A DNA stretch of 64,000 bases from positions 35,299,264 through 35,363,263 of the forward strand of contig OZ020269.1 in NCBI GenBank assembly GCA_963971225.1, in the 5' to 3' direction. Both the position numbers and the translations under genes were made by a program. The stretch is from Melieria omissa. Taxonomy: Eukaryota; Arthropoda; Insecta; Diptera; Ulidiidae. Shown in pieces: positions 47,672-57,333 of this stretch; the stretch's first letter is position 1; every line of letters begins with the position of its first letter. The notes below the pieces were generated by a model. The model did no database searches. It saw only the letters and a program-made list of their open reading frames with translations, and was not told the DNA's origin.

Positions 47672-49094
47672 ATGTTTGAGGTGGAGCTTATTGCTGCCGA
47701 CCACAAAGATGTGATCCATGATGTCGTGTTCGATTACTACGGCCGCCGTATGGCCACTTGCTCCAGTGATCAAACCGTCAAAGTGAGTGATGGCAGCGAT
47801 GACGGTGTGGGTTCTGTAAGCAAAGTACGTTCTGACGATTTGTTTGATGATTTAGGTATGGGACGAGGACGAGCAGGCCAAATGGACAGTTTCTAGCAGT
47901 TGGAAAGCACATTCTGGCTCTATATGGCGAATTTCATGGGCGCACCCCGAATTCGGACAGGTTAATAAATTAAATCCTATCAAGAAAGACCTCGTGAAGT
48001 CCTGTTGAATTTACTTAATTGTAGGTTTTGGCAACGTGTTCCTTCGATCGTACCGCGTCTGTTTGGGAAGAAGTTGTGGGCGAAAAAGTGGCCGCTACAA
48101 TGGCACCAGCGCGGCGATGGGTTCGCCGGACCACTCTCGTCGATTCGCGCACTAGTGTTACAGATGTTGAGTTTGCGCCCAAGTACCTGGGATTGCTGTT
48201 GGCCACTGCATCGGCGGACGGAGTCATCCGCATCTACGAAGCGCCGGACATTATGAACCTCTCGCAGTGGCCAGTACAGCACGAAATTACCAATAAATTG
48301 GCTTTGAGCTGCATTTCATGGAATACATCAACGTACATGCTCTCGTCCCAACTGTTAGCTGTAAGTGTTGTAGATCAAAAGATTAAGAGTTAATATTCGA
48401 TTTGCATTATTTTTGTACATTCATATGTGTGTACGTCAAAGGCCGGCAGCGACGAGACTGCTACACCAACGGGAAAAGTTTTCATATTTGCCTACAGTGA
48501 AAATGCTCGCAAATGCGTCCGAGTGGAGACCATCAACGAAATAACCGACCCGGTTACCGATCTCGCGTTCGCACCGAACGCTGGTCGTACTTTCCACTTA
48601 CTTGCGGTAGCCAGTAAAGACTTATATATAGTCAATATCCGGGGCGTCGCGTGAGTTCATGTACTTTCGTTTGTTGATTGCTCAAACATTGATTCAAAGT
48701 TGTCTTGTTTTTCATTAGGGATGCTTCCGTGAACACAAAACTTGACATTCAAACAGTAAAGTTTAGTGATCACAATTGCCCGGTGTGGCGCGTCTGTTGG
48801 AACATGCTGGCAACCATGTTGATATCCACTGGCGATGATGGCTGCGTTCGCATATGGCGTAGTAAGTAGTGAAGCGCGTTCAAGTCCTTATAGACTTGCA
48901 TGTCTACATTCGTTTCATTTACAGTGAACTACGCGAGAAGTTGGAAATGCGCTGCTGTGTTGAAAGCAGAGGGTAGCTATCCATCATACGAACCTGCCCT
49001 GAATTCGCCAACATTTACAACTTCAGCGGCGGCGACGGCCAAATATTATAAAAAGGGCACTATTAGTAATCCCAATCAGGTGCCATGGCACTAG
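47672..49094 (+). CDS. Nup44A: Nucleoporin Seh1/Nup44A (WD40 beta-propeller)
   Basis: Six exons: 47672-47782, 47856-47960, 48025-48360, 48442-48650, 48719-48861, 48925-49094; 1074 nt, 357 residues, as in other Seh1 proteins. All introns are 63-80 bp with GT..AG ends and in phase. The protein opens with [20 protein letters not shown] and contains successive WD40 blades ([69 protein letters not shown]). It ends with a Ser/Thr/Ala-rich tail. Seh1 belongs to the Nup107-160 (Y) complex of the nuclear pore and to GATOR2, which regulates TORC1; in Drosophila it also acts in oogenesis with Mio. The start is the first ATG of the conserved frame. Head to head with ACC across a long spacer. Confidence 0.95.
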
Positions 49095-49314
49095 CATGAT
49101 GTACTAATAGAGAATAACTTTAAAAATACATACAAACCTGCTCTTTATACTATGAATAATCATACGGCTTTCGTTGTTTTATAGTTAATTCTTTACTGAT
49201 TAGAAATATGCATTTGCAACAATATGATAAAATATTAGACATTCGTGCAACAATGCAATCGAAGGTGACAGCACTCTCGGCAGGAAAAACTGGTCATTCG
49301 GAATTGGTAGAATA
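49095..49314. other. Nup44A 3' flank
   Basis: Short AT-rich 3' UTR and flank up to the MITE family A copy; no perfect AATAAA immediately after the stop was fixed. Confidence 0.4.
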
Positions 49315-50212
49315 TCACCTTAAAACAAAAGTATTTTCTAGACTAACTTTGGGCTGCTGAACACGAGACTGAAAATGAAAACATTTTTTTAAGAAGCGTT
49401 TTCGAAAAAAGTTGAAAATGAGAAAATTTACAATTTTTGAGAATGGTCGAAATTTTCGCATCTTTCATCATAAGTAAATTCCTCGAATTTCGTCTGATTT
49501 AGACGATCTGTATATCGCTGGAAAGGCGAAGGTATTATTTTCTGACCAATTGGCAGAAATTAAATTATTGTGTTAGTGTATGAGTATGTGCTCATAACTG
49601 AAACAACGGAAAAACTGGGTTTTCGACGATTTTTCGAAAAAAAACTTCTTAAAAAAAATGTAATTTTTAGTTTCGTGTTCAGGGGCCCAAAGTTAGTCTA
49701 GCAGGCATGTGCTGCAAATCGCACGATTTAAAATCGAAATCGGAATTTGAAATCGTACGAATTTTTGAGGGGTGTGCTACAAAACGGACGAATTGACTTC
49801 AATTCGAAATAAAATTCAAGCTGATTTTTTTGTTGACGTCTATACAATTTTTTTCGAAACGTAAACAGAAAATTGAATATCTAACATGATGAGCATTTTC
49901 TTTGTAAACCACCGCATTCTGAGAGACCACTCCAACCCAGATTGGAATTTTTGCAATTTTTGTTAGGTTAGGTTAAGGTAGCTGCCTTGGTATGGGACTT
50001 GCCGAAAGACACACTTAGGCCACGGAATGGGCCCGTTGTGATACCACAAGTTTAGGGTATGTTTTACTACAAGTCGAGAAGCCTATTCAAGCCATTTTGA
50101 ATTGTGGATGAACTCAAGCAAGTTTTTGAAGTTAGCTGAACCGAGGTCATTCAAGTTGTTGAAGAAAGGAGAGCCTAGGGTTTTCCATCGTCGTTCAAAT
50201 AGAGCCGGGCAG

Positions 50213-50609
50213 GTCGGCCTCGATAGCTCAGCGGGTAGCGCGCTGGCTTCTCATACCGAGCGCCCCAGGTTCGATTCCTGGCTTGGGCTGGAAAAAACAC
50301 TCATTTACTTCTATCGCTATCCACATGAAGGAAATGAGAATTACAAGAATCGCACAAGTGCGCTCTTGGCAGGCAATGGCAAAACCTCCAAGTGTGAAAG
50401 AAAAAAACTGCCAATCGCCGTTCAGATTCGGCGTTAAACTGTAGGTCCCCTCCCTCCCTTTCCCCCATCCGTTTGAAATGTGTGTTGTATCACATGTTGG
50501 AAAAAACAGTGTTGCATACACATTTCAAACGGGTGGAATTTGTGGTATCACAACGGGCCCATAGGCCTAAGTGTGTCTCATATAGAGGCAGCCACTTAAC
50601 CAACCAACC
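50213..50609 (+). mobile_element. Full-length tRNA-derived SINE (family 1)
   Basis: Flanked by the 12-bp duplication AGAGCCGGGCAG (50201-50212 and 50610-50621). The head has a pol III box A (TAGCTCAGCGGGTAGCGCG) and box B (GGTTCGATTCC). The body has GCACAAGTGCGCTCTTGGC and GTTCAGATTCGGCG. The 3' end (about 50520-50609) is the same tail as the 3' UTR of the surrounding LINE, ending AACCAACCAACC. Inside the body is a hairpin: CCGTTTGAAATGTGTG at about 50468 pairs with its inverse at about 50530. Other copies: 17445-17645 and 57334-57450. Confidence 0.8.
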
Positions 50610-51383
50610 AGAGCCGGGCAGTTGCAGAGAAAATGACTAATCGTTTCCTCCTCCTCTTCAGGATTGCGACGACCGTGCCAATGTGCTGTCTGCCAAGCGA
50701 GATAAGTGGTCTAGTGCGCCTAGGATTAAAAACAGGCCAGAGCTGTTTGGTTATGGTACAATTGTTCTCCTCTTGCTTTAATTGCTGCCTGGATGTCAGT
50801 GAAAATGCGAACCATACCCCCTACTCTGTCAACTAGCTTGGACCCGTCTGTATAGAAACCGTGTTTTGTTCCCACTACTGTCTATGAGGTATGAGGGTTG
50901 AGAATTTAGAGTCCAACAGATATGATGGTAGCGAGCATGATACAATAAAATACAGGTAGTTTCATAAAGACAGATAAGTAGAAAATTGACAAATGAGAAA
51001 TAGATTTGTTCTACTACTCTTTTCATTTTTGCCATAGGGCTGTAAATTTGTGGCTATCAGTTTATGTAGTAACGTATCATAAAAATACTTTAAGAATTAA
51101 TGTGTTTTCTAAATGTTTGCGTGGTGACCGACAGAAAAAAGAAGGCAGGTTTTTGGGTTGAAGCGTGGTGGTGTCTTTTATTAAGTAAGAAATAGCAGGT
51201 AGTCGAAGTTGTAGAGTGATCCACAAAACTGGCATTCTGGATACACCAGTCTCGGGCGGCAGTCCATTCACGACTCCGTCCTTTAATAAAGTGATTGAGG
51301 AAAAGAATAGATCTTTAACCTTCAATTAACAACTTATCTTGCGGGTGCACGATTTGCGTGGTTCTAATAGACTAAATGTGCGA

Positions 51384-51580
51384 TTCGTGGCGGTGCTCTT
51401 GCTGCTCGGCGCAGGCGAGTTGTTGTGCTAGTGCAGGCGAGTCGTGGCGGTGCTCTTGCTGCTTGGCGCAGGCGAGTTGCGGTGCTAGATGCAGGCGAGT
51501 CGTGGCGGTGCTCTTGCTGCTCGGCGCAGGCGAGTTGTGGTGCTAGATGCAGGCGAGTCGTGGTGTTAGGTGCAGGCGAG
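51384..51580. repeat. 58-bp minisatellite, about 3 copies, inside the P element
   Basis: Unit TCGTGGCGGTGCTCTTGCTG...GGCGCAGGCGAGTTG starts at about 51385, 51442 and 51500, with a shorter fourth start at about 51558. It is far more GC-rich than the rest of the element. Only a single partial unit remains in the sister copy (near 7270). Confidence 0.8.
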
Positions 51581-51702
51581 CATACATTACCGTTGCGCGA
51601 AAGCACCTGTAGTTGGTACTTCGTCTGCTACGTGGATCGCTTCTCTCCTGAAAAGTGGGTTTAATTAGTAAAAAGAATACAAATGAAAATAATTTGCATT
51701 AC

Positions 51703-51956
51703 CGTTGCACGCCAGCACCTATGACAGGTACTGCATTTTGATTGAGGCGGTATATTTTATTTTTAACGCCCACGTCCCTCGGCAAAAAGTGCATCGAGCA
51801 TACTAACGACGACTTTGATAAGTCTTCCTCCCGTACTACGCATGCAGCAAGCCACTTTTCCCGCATGAATCTGTTGCTTGGGAAAGCAAAGAACCGCACA
51901 CTACCGCCATTGCAGTAATATTTGGTGTTATTGCACTTTTTGATTGCACAGCTCAT
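51703..51956 (-). pseudogene. P-type transposase first exon: THAP zinc finger
   Basis: The ATG at 51956 opens an 84-codon exon. It shows the C2CH THAP pattern (C-x4-C near the start, later CSMHF giving C-x2-H), conserved P and F residues (FFAFPSNRFMREKWLAAC) and a closing AVPVI box. It ends at a donor CG|GTAATG, as in P elements whose first exon carries the THAP site-specific DNA-binding domain. No downstream exon is present in this deleted copy. It could still be transcribed as a stand-alone THAP protein, which in P biology can act as a repressor; that is inference. Confidence 0.8.
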
Positions 51957-52523
51957 ATTAATATCGTTTTACGTTGACTCACTTTTACTTTTCGACATTA
52001 AATTTGGCAGACGTTCGTTGCGTAAAAACAGACAGCTTTAAATTGTCTTAAATCATTCAGTTGGCCTAGAGCTTTGAGGAAGCACTTCAGAAATGAACTC
52101 ATTGTACACCACTAGTTTGACCATACTTTCAATATTATAGTGCCCATATAATGTACGTCTGCAATGTCCATAATTTGCATGACAAACCGCAACGTAAGTT
52201 TGTAGTTTAGTCTTTTAAAAATCACAACATTTTAATAACTTAATACCGAAATTCATGAAATTTACCGCATCAGTTGTAATGTTCAATTTGCAGAACAAAA
52301 TTACAGCAGTTATCCATTATTTGATCGCATCAACTGTTAAAATTAACTACAACTACTACCAACTACTATTTCTGAATAAATTTCCTACCATTCATACTTT
52401 TTTCTGCATCATTAAAATTTTCTTCTTATTTGTCAAAAAGGCTACTGACTTTTAAATTTGATCGAATGAAATTACCTGAATATTATTGTACCATGGTAGC
52501 GAGTAGTCTATGTTCTCAAGTAA

Positions 52524-53013
52524 GAGCCTATTTACACGAAGGGTTTTTCCCCCTGCGTTTTTTGCAACTCTCTTTTGAAGTTGCTGCGTAAATCTTCATG
52601 CATTTACATGAAGACTTTTTACTTGCAACTTTGCTTGGCTTTTTGGACGTTTAAGCGGCCAATTTTCTTTCATTCACATTTTCGCGTCTTTTGTGATATT
52701 CTCATTATTAAAAGAAAATGGATTTAAACAAAGAAGACATTATTGAAAATATTTTAGAAGTCACTGAAATGGCTATTAACTGCTTAAATTTAAATAATAG
52801 GGAAGATGTAAATATAATTGTTAGCAAAGCGTCCGGCCGGTTTGAAATTTTAAGAAAAGTGCGAAAAAGAGCAAAGCAAATGTCAAAAAAACCCCTGGAA
52901 TTCGCTGACCGTGCGTGTTTGCCTACCCCGCTGACTTCTCACCACTTCTCGCCAACAAACTCGTCACGCATGACTTTTAACGCAGGGGGAAAAGCCCTCG
53001 TGTAAATAGGCTC
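52524..53013 (+). mobile_element. Harbinger-type element, copy A
   Basis: The ends GAGCCTATTTACACGAAGGG and the inverse of GAGCCTATTTACACGAGGGC form an inverted repeat of about 35 bp. TAA lies on both sides (52521-52523, 53014-53016), the TWA-type 3-bp duplication of PIF/Harbinger elements. It contains one open frame, 52718-53005 (ATG, 95 codons: MDLNKEDIIENILEVTEMAI..., RKVRKRAKQMSKK...), which runs into the right terminal repeat. This looks like a leftover of an element-encoded protein; the function is not recognised. 490 bp. Confidence 0.8.
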
Positions 53014-53848
53014 TAAGTCAGGTGAACAGCCTAGAATCCGACAAAAACTGAAATCAGTACGTGTCCATCTTTTGATGGTATTTAGTCTCACTGCAGAGAG
53101 GGTTGCAGCTTGTTTACCGAAGAGGTCAACAGGAAGAAAGTGGAGCAGGGCGTAGAGCCCTCTGGATGGTGTCGATCGAATACTCCAGTTATTATAAGCG
53201 ACGCCGATCTTTGGACTGAGTCCAGAAGTTTCTGGTTTACCCCCTTATCCAGGGCAATCCACAATACTACTGCTCCATAGAATAGAATGGGCCTAACCAT
53301 GAAGATGTAAATCCAGTACATGATACTTGGTGGATACCCCCTTTTTTGCCAACTGCTCTTTTGCAAGAGTACAGTGCAACAGTGGAGGAGTTGTAACCCT
53401 ATTGGTTACCAGGTTGTGAACTGTGTCCACTAATATTGTAGAAAGCTTCCTCAACTTTTTCACGTTCAAAATTTCTTTATAAGTTGAAACGCAAATAGAA
53501 TATCAGCCGTTTTCTAATCGCAACGAAAACGGAATTTCGGTTTTCTGGCACATATCATTTGAAACGATTTCGTTTTCGAAAATTGACGAAATCAAAACGA
53601 AATTGAGCACACTTCATCACGTTTTCGCTCCGAATTTGAAACGAAAACGATTTGTAGCACATGCCTGTAGAAAACACTTTTATTTTTAGGTGAATTTTTC
53701 GTGTCGAGTAGTGTTATATAATTTTACTTATTATTCATTTATTATTAGTCATAGGCAAAACAAAGTAATTTTAGAAGTAGGGTCACCCAGTATCGTATAT
53801 TTGATCCCAGGCGGTGATCACCAATTACACTATCGAAACTATTTATTA

Positions 53849-54504
53849 AGGAGGCTTTCCCGTTTTTTCGTCGAAAAATGAGGTGTTTTTCAAGAATTAA
53901 TTTTGGAAAGACAGTTTGATAAAATGTAATTCTTTTTTATTTTGTTTGTTGTTACAATAGTGAGTTGAAAAATTTTTTTTTTTTTGAAAAAAACAAAATG
54001 GCCGCCGGCTTGCCAAGTACTTATGTTGCCTTGTTTGGAAAACATACTCTCAGTTTTTTACACTTTTCTCGGGTACGGTTTATCTGAAATCAAATTGACC
54101 ATCATTTTCATTAATTACATAGTTTTAGTTATCGCACATCGTAGGATTTTTGAAAAATTTCAACTTGGTGAAATTTGGCGCAAATTTGAAAAAAAATCGA
54201 TTTTTTTGGCAAAATTTTGGTTCATTTGTGAACACGTGAAATTCAGTTTTATTCAAATCGGTTCATTAGATCCGAAAAAAAGTGTAAAAAACGTCACAAA
54301 AACATGGTTTCGAGGAAAACGCGTTTAAAGTTTTTTTTAAGCGTACGCGAGGCTGTGCGCGCCGAAACATTTTTGGCTATAACTTCAATACTATTGCATA
54401 TTTCATTATGAAACTTTGGCTTCATATTGTTATAGTATTTATAAATCGATTTCTGTAAAAAAAAAAAAACGATTTCTTGAAACCGAAAAACGGGAAAGCC
54501 CCCT
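53849..54504. mobile_element. TA-flanked MITE with AGGRGGCTTTCCCG ends
   Basis: Inverted ends AGGAGGCTTTCCCGTTTTTT (53849) and the inverse of AGGGGGCTTTCCCGTTTTTC (ending 54504), bordered by TA on both sides. The interior stretch GGAAAACGCGTTTAAAGTT and a following GCG-rich block match the right part of the element at 40966-42625, so the two are relatives. No coding sequence; 656 bp. Confidence 0.75.
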
Positions 54505-54575
54505 TAGGGAAACATCTGGCACATCCTGTAAAATTTTTCGAACATAACCTAAAACCATGGACGCTGTCCCTGTTA

Positions 54576-55066
54576 GAGCCTATTTACACGAGGGCTTTTC
54601 CCCCTGCGTTAAAAGTCATGCGTGACGAGTTTGTTGGCGAGAAGCGGTGAGAAGTCAGCGGGGTAGGCAAACACGCACGGTCAGCGAATTCCAGGGGTTT
54701 TTTTGACATTTGCTTTGCTCTTTTTCGCACTTTTCATCAAATTTCAAACCGGCCGGACGCTTTGCTAACAATTATATTTACATCTTCCCTATTATTTAAA
54801 TTTGAGCAGTTAATAGCTATTTCAGTGACTTCTAAAATATTTTCAATAATTTCTTCTTTGTTTAAATCCATTTTTCTTTTAATAATGAGAATATCAAAAA
54901 CTACGCGAAAATGTGAATGAAAGAAGATTGGCCGCTTAAACGTCCAAAAAGCCAAGCAAAGTTGCAAGTAAAAAGCCTTCATGTAAATGCATGAAGATTT
55001 ACGCAGCAACTTCAAAAGAGAGTTGCAAAAAACGCAGGGGGAAAAAGCCTTCGTGTAAATAGGCTC
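54576..55066 (-). mobile_element. Harbinger-type element, copy B (inverted relative to A)
   Basis: Same ends as 52524-53013, flanked by TTA on both sides (54573-54575, 55067-55069). The internal frame on the minus strand starts at the same ATG (MDLNKEEII...) but a small change after GRFEI gives an early TGA near 54737. 491 bp, nearly collinear with copy A, in opposite orientation 1.56 kb away. Confidence 0.8.
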
Positions 55067-55069
55067 TTA

Positions 55070-55486
55070 GAAAGAAAGTGCTTCGTAAAATCCAAGGCAC
55101 ATTTAATAAGGTAGTGGTGGCAACACAGCTGCTTAAACTTTTTTCTTCTGATTTTCTTTTGATTTCTTCTGATTCTCTTTTGGCTTTTCGCGAATGGGCA
55201 TCCTCATTGTCAAAAATTGGTAAAATTGTTTTTGTGTTGCTTGTCTTTTGATTTGATTTTGACAAGCAGGATGCCCAAAAGCACTAACAAAATACATGGG
55301 AATCGTAGTGCCATCACCTTATTAATACACCTTGGTAAAATCATTCGTCTGAGTCGTGTTGCTGACGACTGCTGGAAATGAGTTCCATGCTTTAGAAGCT
55401 GTTTAACGACACGTATGTAGTATAGCAAATCAATATGTTTGCATTTGTTGCGCTTCCTGGACTATATTCATGAGAATAATAATAAA
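55070..55486. other. Spacer between transposons
   Basis: No gene recognised. Short repeats of the TTTTCTTCTGATT type near 55140-55180. Confidence 0.35.
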
Positions 55487-55640
55487 ATTGACTGGCACGA
55501 CAGCCCGCTTACGCGAGACTAAGGCCAAGCTTCCCGCAACCACCCGTGTTGTGCGTGTGAATTTGTTCGCGGGTGGAAGGGACCTACAGTTTTATGCCGG
55601 TTCCGAACGGCAGGTTGGGAGCTCTTTCATAAACATTTTC
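55487..55640 (-). mobile_element. Truncated tRNA-derived SINE (family 2)
   Basis: Matches the 3' part of the copy at 56146-56467 (TTGACTGGCACGACAGCCCG ... TTCCGAACGGCAGGTTGGGA) almost exactly for about 150 bp. It stops before the tRNA-like head. Confidence 0.75.
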
Positions 55641-56145
55641 ATATTCATGAGAAGTAACTCAAAAAAGGACGGTGGACAACGATGAAGTAGATAGACAAGC
55701 AATGCTACCATTTGGTGATACAAGATGGGTACAACCACAGAATAAACAGTATACAGAATGCGCATTTCGACCAGCGAAGTAAACTGAATTTCAGGTACTG
55801 GCCGAAAGCAGCAGGTGGAGGGGAATAGCAGATTTTGATGAACAGAACTTTTGTCTCTGTTAATTTGTCGTACGACCGGGATTTCTGTTATCGTCAACAG
55901 TAGAGCGAGTTCATGCGTGCACCGCCAGAGCAGAGAAGTTACTGTTATTTTAATAAAGCGAATGGAGGGCAATGTGCTGTCGTTGTTGTTGATCAGCGGT
56001 TGAAAATTTTAAATTTTGAGTTTTTGATTCTGGCTGATTTTCGCTGGCAATCGATAACGTTGTGTCGGTTAATAAGAACAATTTTTTTCATGTTATGTGA
56101 TCGACGTTTTGCGTGAAAAAATGTAATCTCCTTATGAGCACGTAA

Positions 56146-56467
56146 TAATTGATTGGCACGACAGCCCGCTTACGCGAGACTAAGGCCTAGCTTCCCGCAA
56201 CCACCCGTGTTGTGCGTGTGAATTTGTTCGCGGGTGGAAGGGACCTACAGTTTTATGCCGGTTCCGAACGGCAGGTTGGGAGCTTTTTCATAGGCAATTT
56301 TTACTCTCAGAGCTTTGCCATTTCCAGCTGAGAGGACAGCCACCGAAAGAGAAAACGAGTTTCCCGTTATTTTTTTTAGGTGTTACTACATGCAGTATTC
56401 GATCTTGCGTCGCTCTGCATGCGACTCGTTGGACCGCGCACTAACCAACTGAGCCACGGCGGCTGCC
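56146..56467 (-). mobile_element. Full-length tRNA-derived SINE (family 2)
   Basis: Perfect 14-bp target duplication TTATGAGCACGTAA at 56132-56145 and 56468-56481. On the minus strand the head reads GCCGTGGCTCAGTTGGTTAG (box A region), followed by a degenerate box B (AGATCGAATACTG). The body contains the inverse of AGGACAGCCACCGAAAGA and of TTTATGCCGGTTCCGAACGG. Other copies: 55487-55640, 60055-60325, 63645-63950. SINEs are moved by a partner LINE's machinery. Confidence 0.85.
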
Positions 56468-56481
56468 TTATGAGCACGTAA

Positions 56482-57333
56482 CAGCTAAAATTTCGCTAAT
56501 TTTCGCATAATTGACTTTCGTCTCGGTTTATCCTTTTATTTCTACGCCTTTTATCAAAAAATAAGAGGTTCCGAAATATCGTAATCGCAAATTTGTGCAT
56601 TTAATCATGTCTAATGTACATATTATAAAACATTTATTATAAAACAAATATATATAGCAAAAAAGTAGTAAATAACAACGATACAGAATGATGACAGAGT
56701 AAAAAAGTTTGTTTTGTTTTCTCGAAATATGTACGTATTTACATCTACAATTTAACAGATTTTTCATGCATAACTATCCTTTAAATATTCTTTAACTATC
56801 TTAAATATTAAAAATAGTGTGATAATCTTACATCAAAATTACTTTTTAAGTCGATAAGTTACCGCCTGCTGACATTCGTTCTCATTTATTTTTGCAAACT
56901 AAACTCCATCGTTAAGTTGCTACTGAGAGCGTATGTACCCACCCAAATAATTCGAATTCAATGTTTTATTTCCTAGCCAGCAACAATATTAACAACAATA
57001 GCTTATTACTCTTTTTCCGTAAAAAGCAACCCAGTAGGAAAATGGTAAGGTGCTTACCAGAATAATGCATGCTTTCCTCCACCTTTTGGAGGTGGAAACG
57101 GCATGCTACCAAAAGTAAGGTGTCAGTAAGGTACGTTCCGAGTACCTCCGGTTGTAGCTTACGCTAAGAAAGCAAACAATAAGGCACCAGAAGTGCGAAA
57201 AAAGTCAATTAAAAACCCGAATGATTGTTCGTATCGTCATTTCCAAGTGCACTTTACGTTGTAATGTACGTGGAATGCACATTTAAATAGAACAAATCTA
57301 AAAGAAAGACGTGATTTTACAAGCATAATAAGT
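56482..57333. other. Spacer with an inverted-end motif
   Basis: No gene. CCCAGTAGGAAAATGG near 57029 is repeated in inverse near 57797-57812, perhaps the ends of an old element that contains the SINE at 57334. A small hairpin CCTCCACC-TTTT-GGAGGTGG lies near 57076. Confidence 0.4.

Larger units (their letters stand above)
50936..52495 (-). mobile_element. P-superfamily element with THAP exon (1.56 kb)
   Basis: The ends are CATGATACAATAAAATACAG and the inverse of CATGGTACAATAATATTCAG. An 8-bp target duplication GTAGCGAG lies at 50928-50935 and 52496-52503. Both the CATGATRnAATAA-type terminus and the 8-bp duplication are diagnostic of P elements. The only coding part is one exon encoding a THAP DNA-binding domain on the minus strand; the GTP-binding and catalytic exons are missing, so it is non-autonomous. 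A 58-bp minisatellite lies inside. The empty site of the piggyBac insertion carried by the sister copy is the TTAA at 52240-52243. Confidence 0.9.
49965..53390 (-). mobile_element. 5'-truncated LINE, minus strand, interrupted three times
   Basis: In sense (minus) order: 53366-53088 encodes a non-LTR RT segment (PPSIMYWIYIFMVRPILFYGA); the element is then cut by 53013-52524 (Harbinger), 52495-50936 (P element) and 50609-50213 (SINE). Between and after these come RNase H remnants: a YTDGSK-like motif near 50850, EEETISHFLCNCPAL near 50640, and, after the SINE, the terminal stretch FERRWKTLGSPFFNNLNDLG down to about 50100. The 3' UTR ends near 49965 in (AACCT)n. Many stops; dead. The RNase H and the HFLC-x-CPAL ending resemble the fragments at 1840-3240 and 32490-32650. 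Confidence 0.7.
49702..53667. mobile_element. Element with CAGGCATGTGCT termini and TAG target duplication
   Basis: Inverted ends CAGGCATGTGCTGCAAATCG (49702) and CAGGCATGTGCTACAAATCG (inverse, ending 53667). TAG lies on both sides (49699-49701, 53668-53670), and this is a true duplication because MITE family A has a single TAG there. The material just inside both ends is rich in AATCGAAATCG / GAAAACGA-like motifs. Its own transposase is not seen; the interior is filled by a LINE that is itself interrupted. A 3-bp duplication fits several DNA-transposon groups; the superfamily is unassigned. Confidence 0.7.
49315..53693. mobile_element. MITE, family A, copy 2, split by a 4-kb insertion
   Basis: The left part 49315-49701 matches the copy at 18041-18482 from TCACCT...AAAAGTATTTTCTAGAC through GGCCCAAAGTTAGTCTAG. 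The right terminus, TAGAAAACACTTTTATTTTTAGGTGA, resumes at 53668-53693. The two halves join seamlessly if 49702-53667 is removed, with TAG present on both sides. Confidence 0.75.

Noticed and set aside
50218..50292. Possible tRNA gene
   Set aside because: Has pol III boxes A and B but lacks a proper cloverleaf acceptor stem, and continues into a SINE body with a target duplication.
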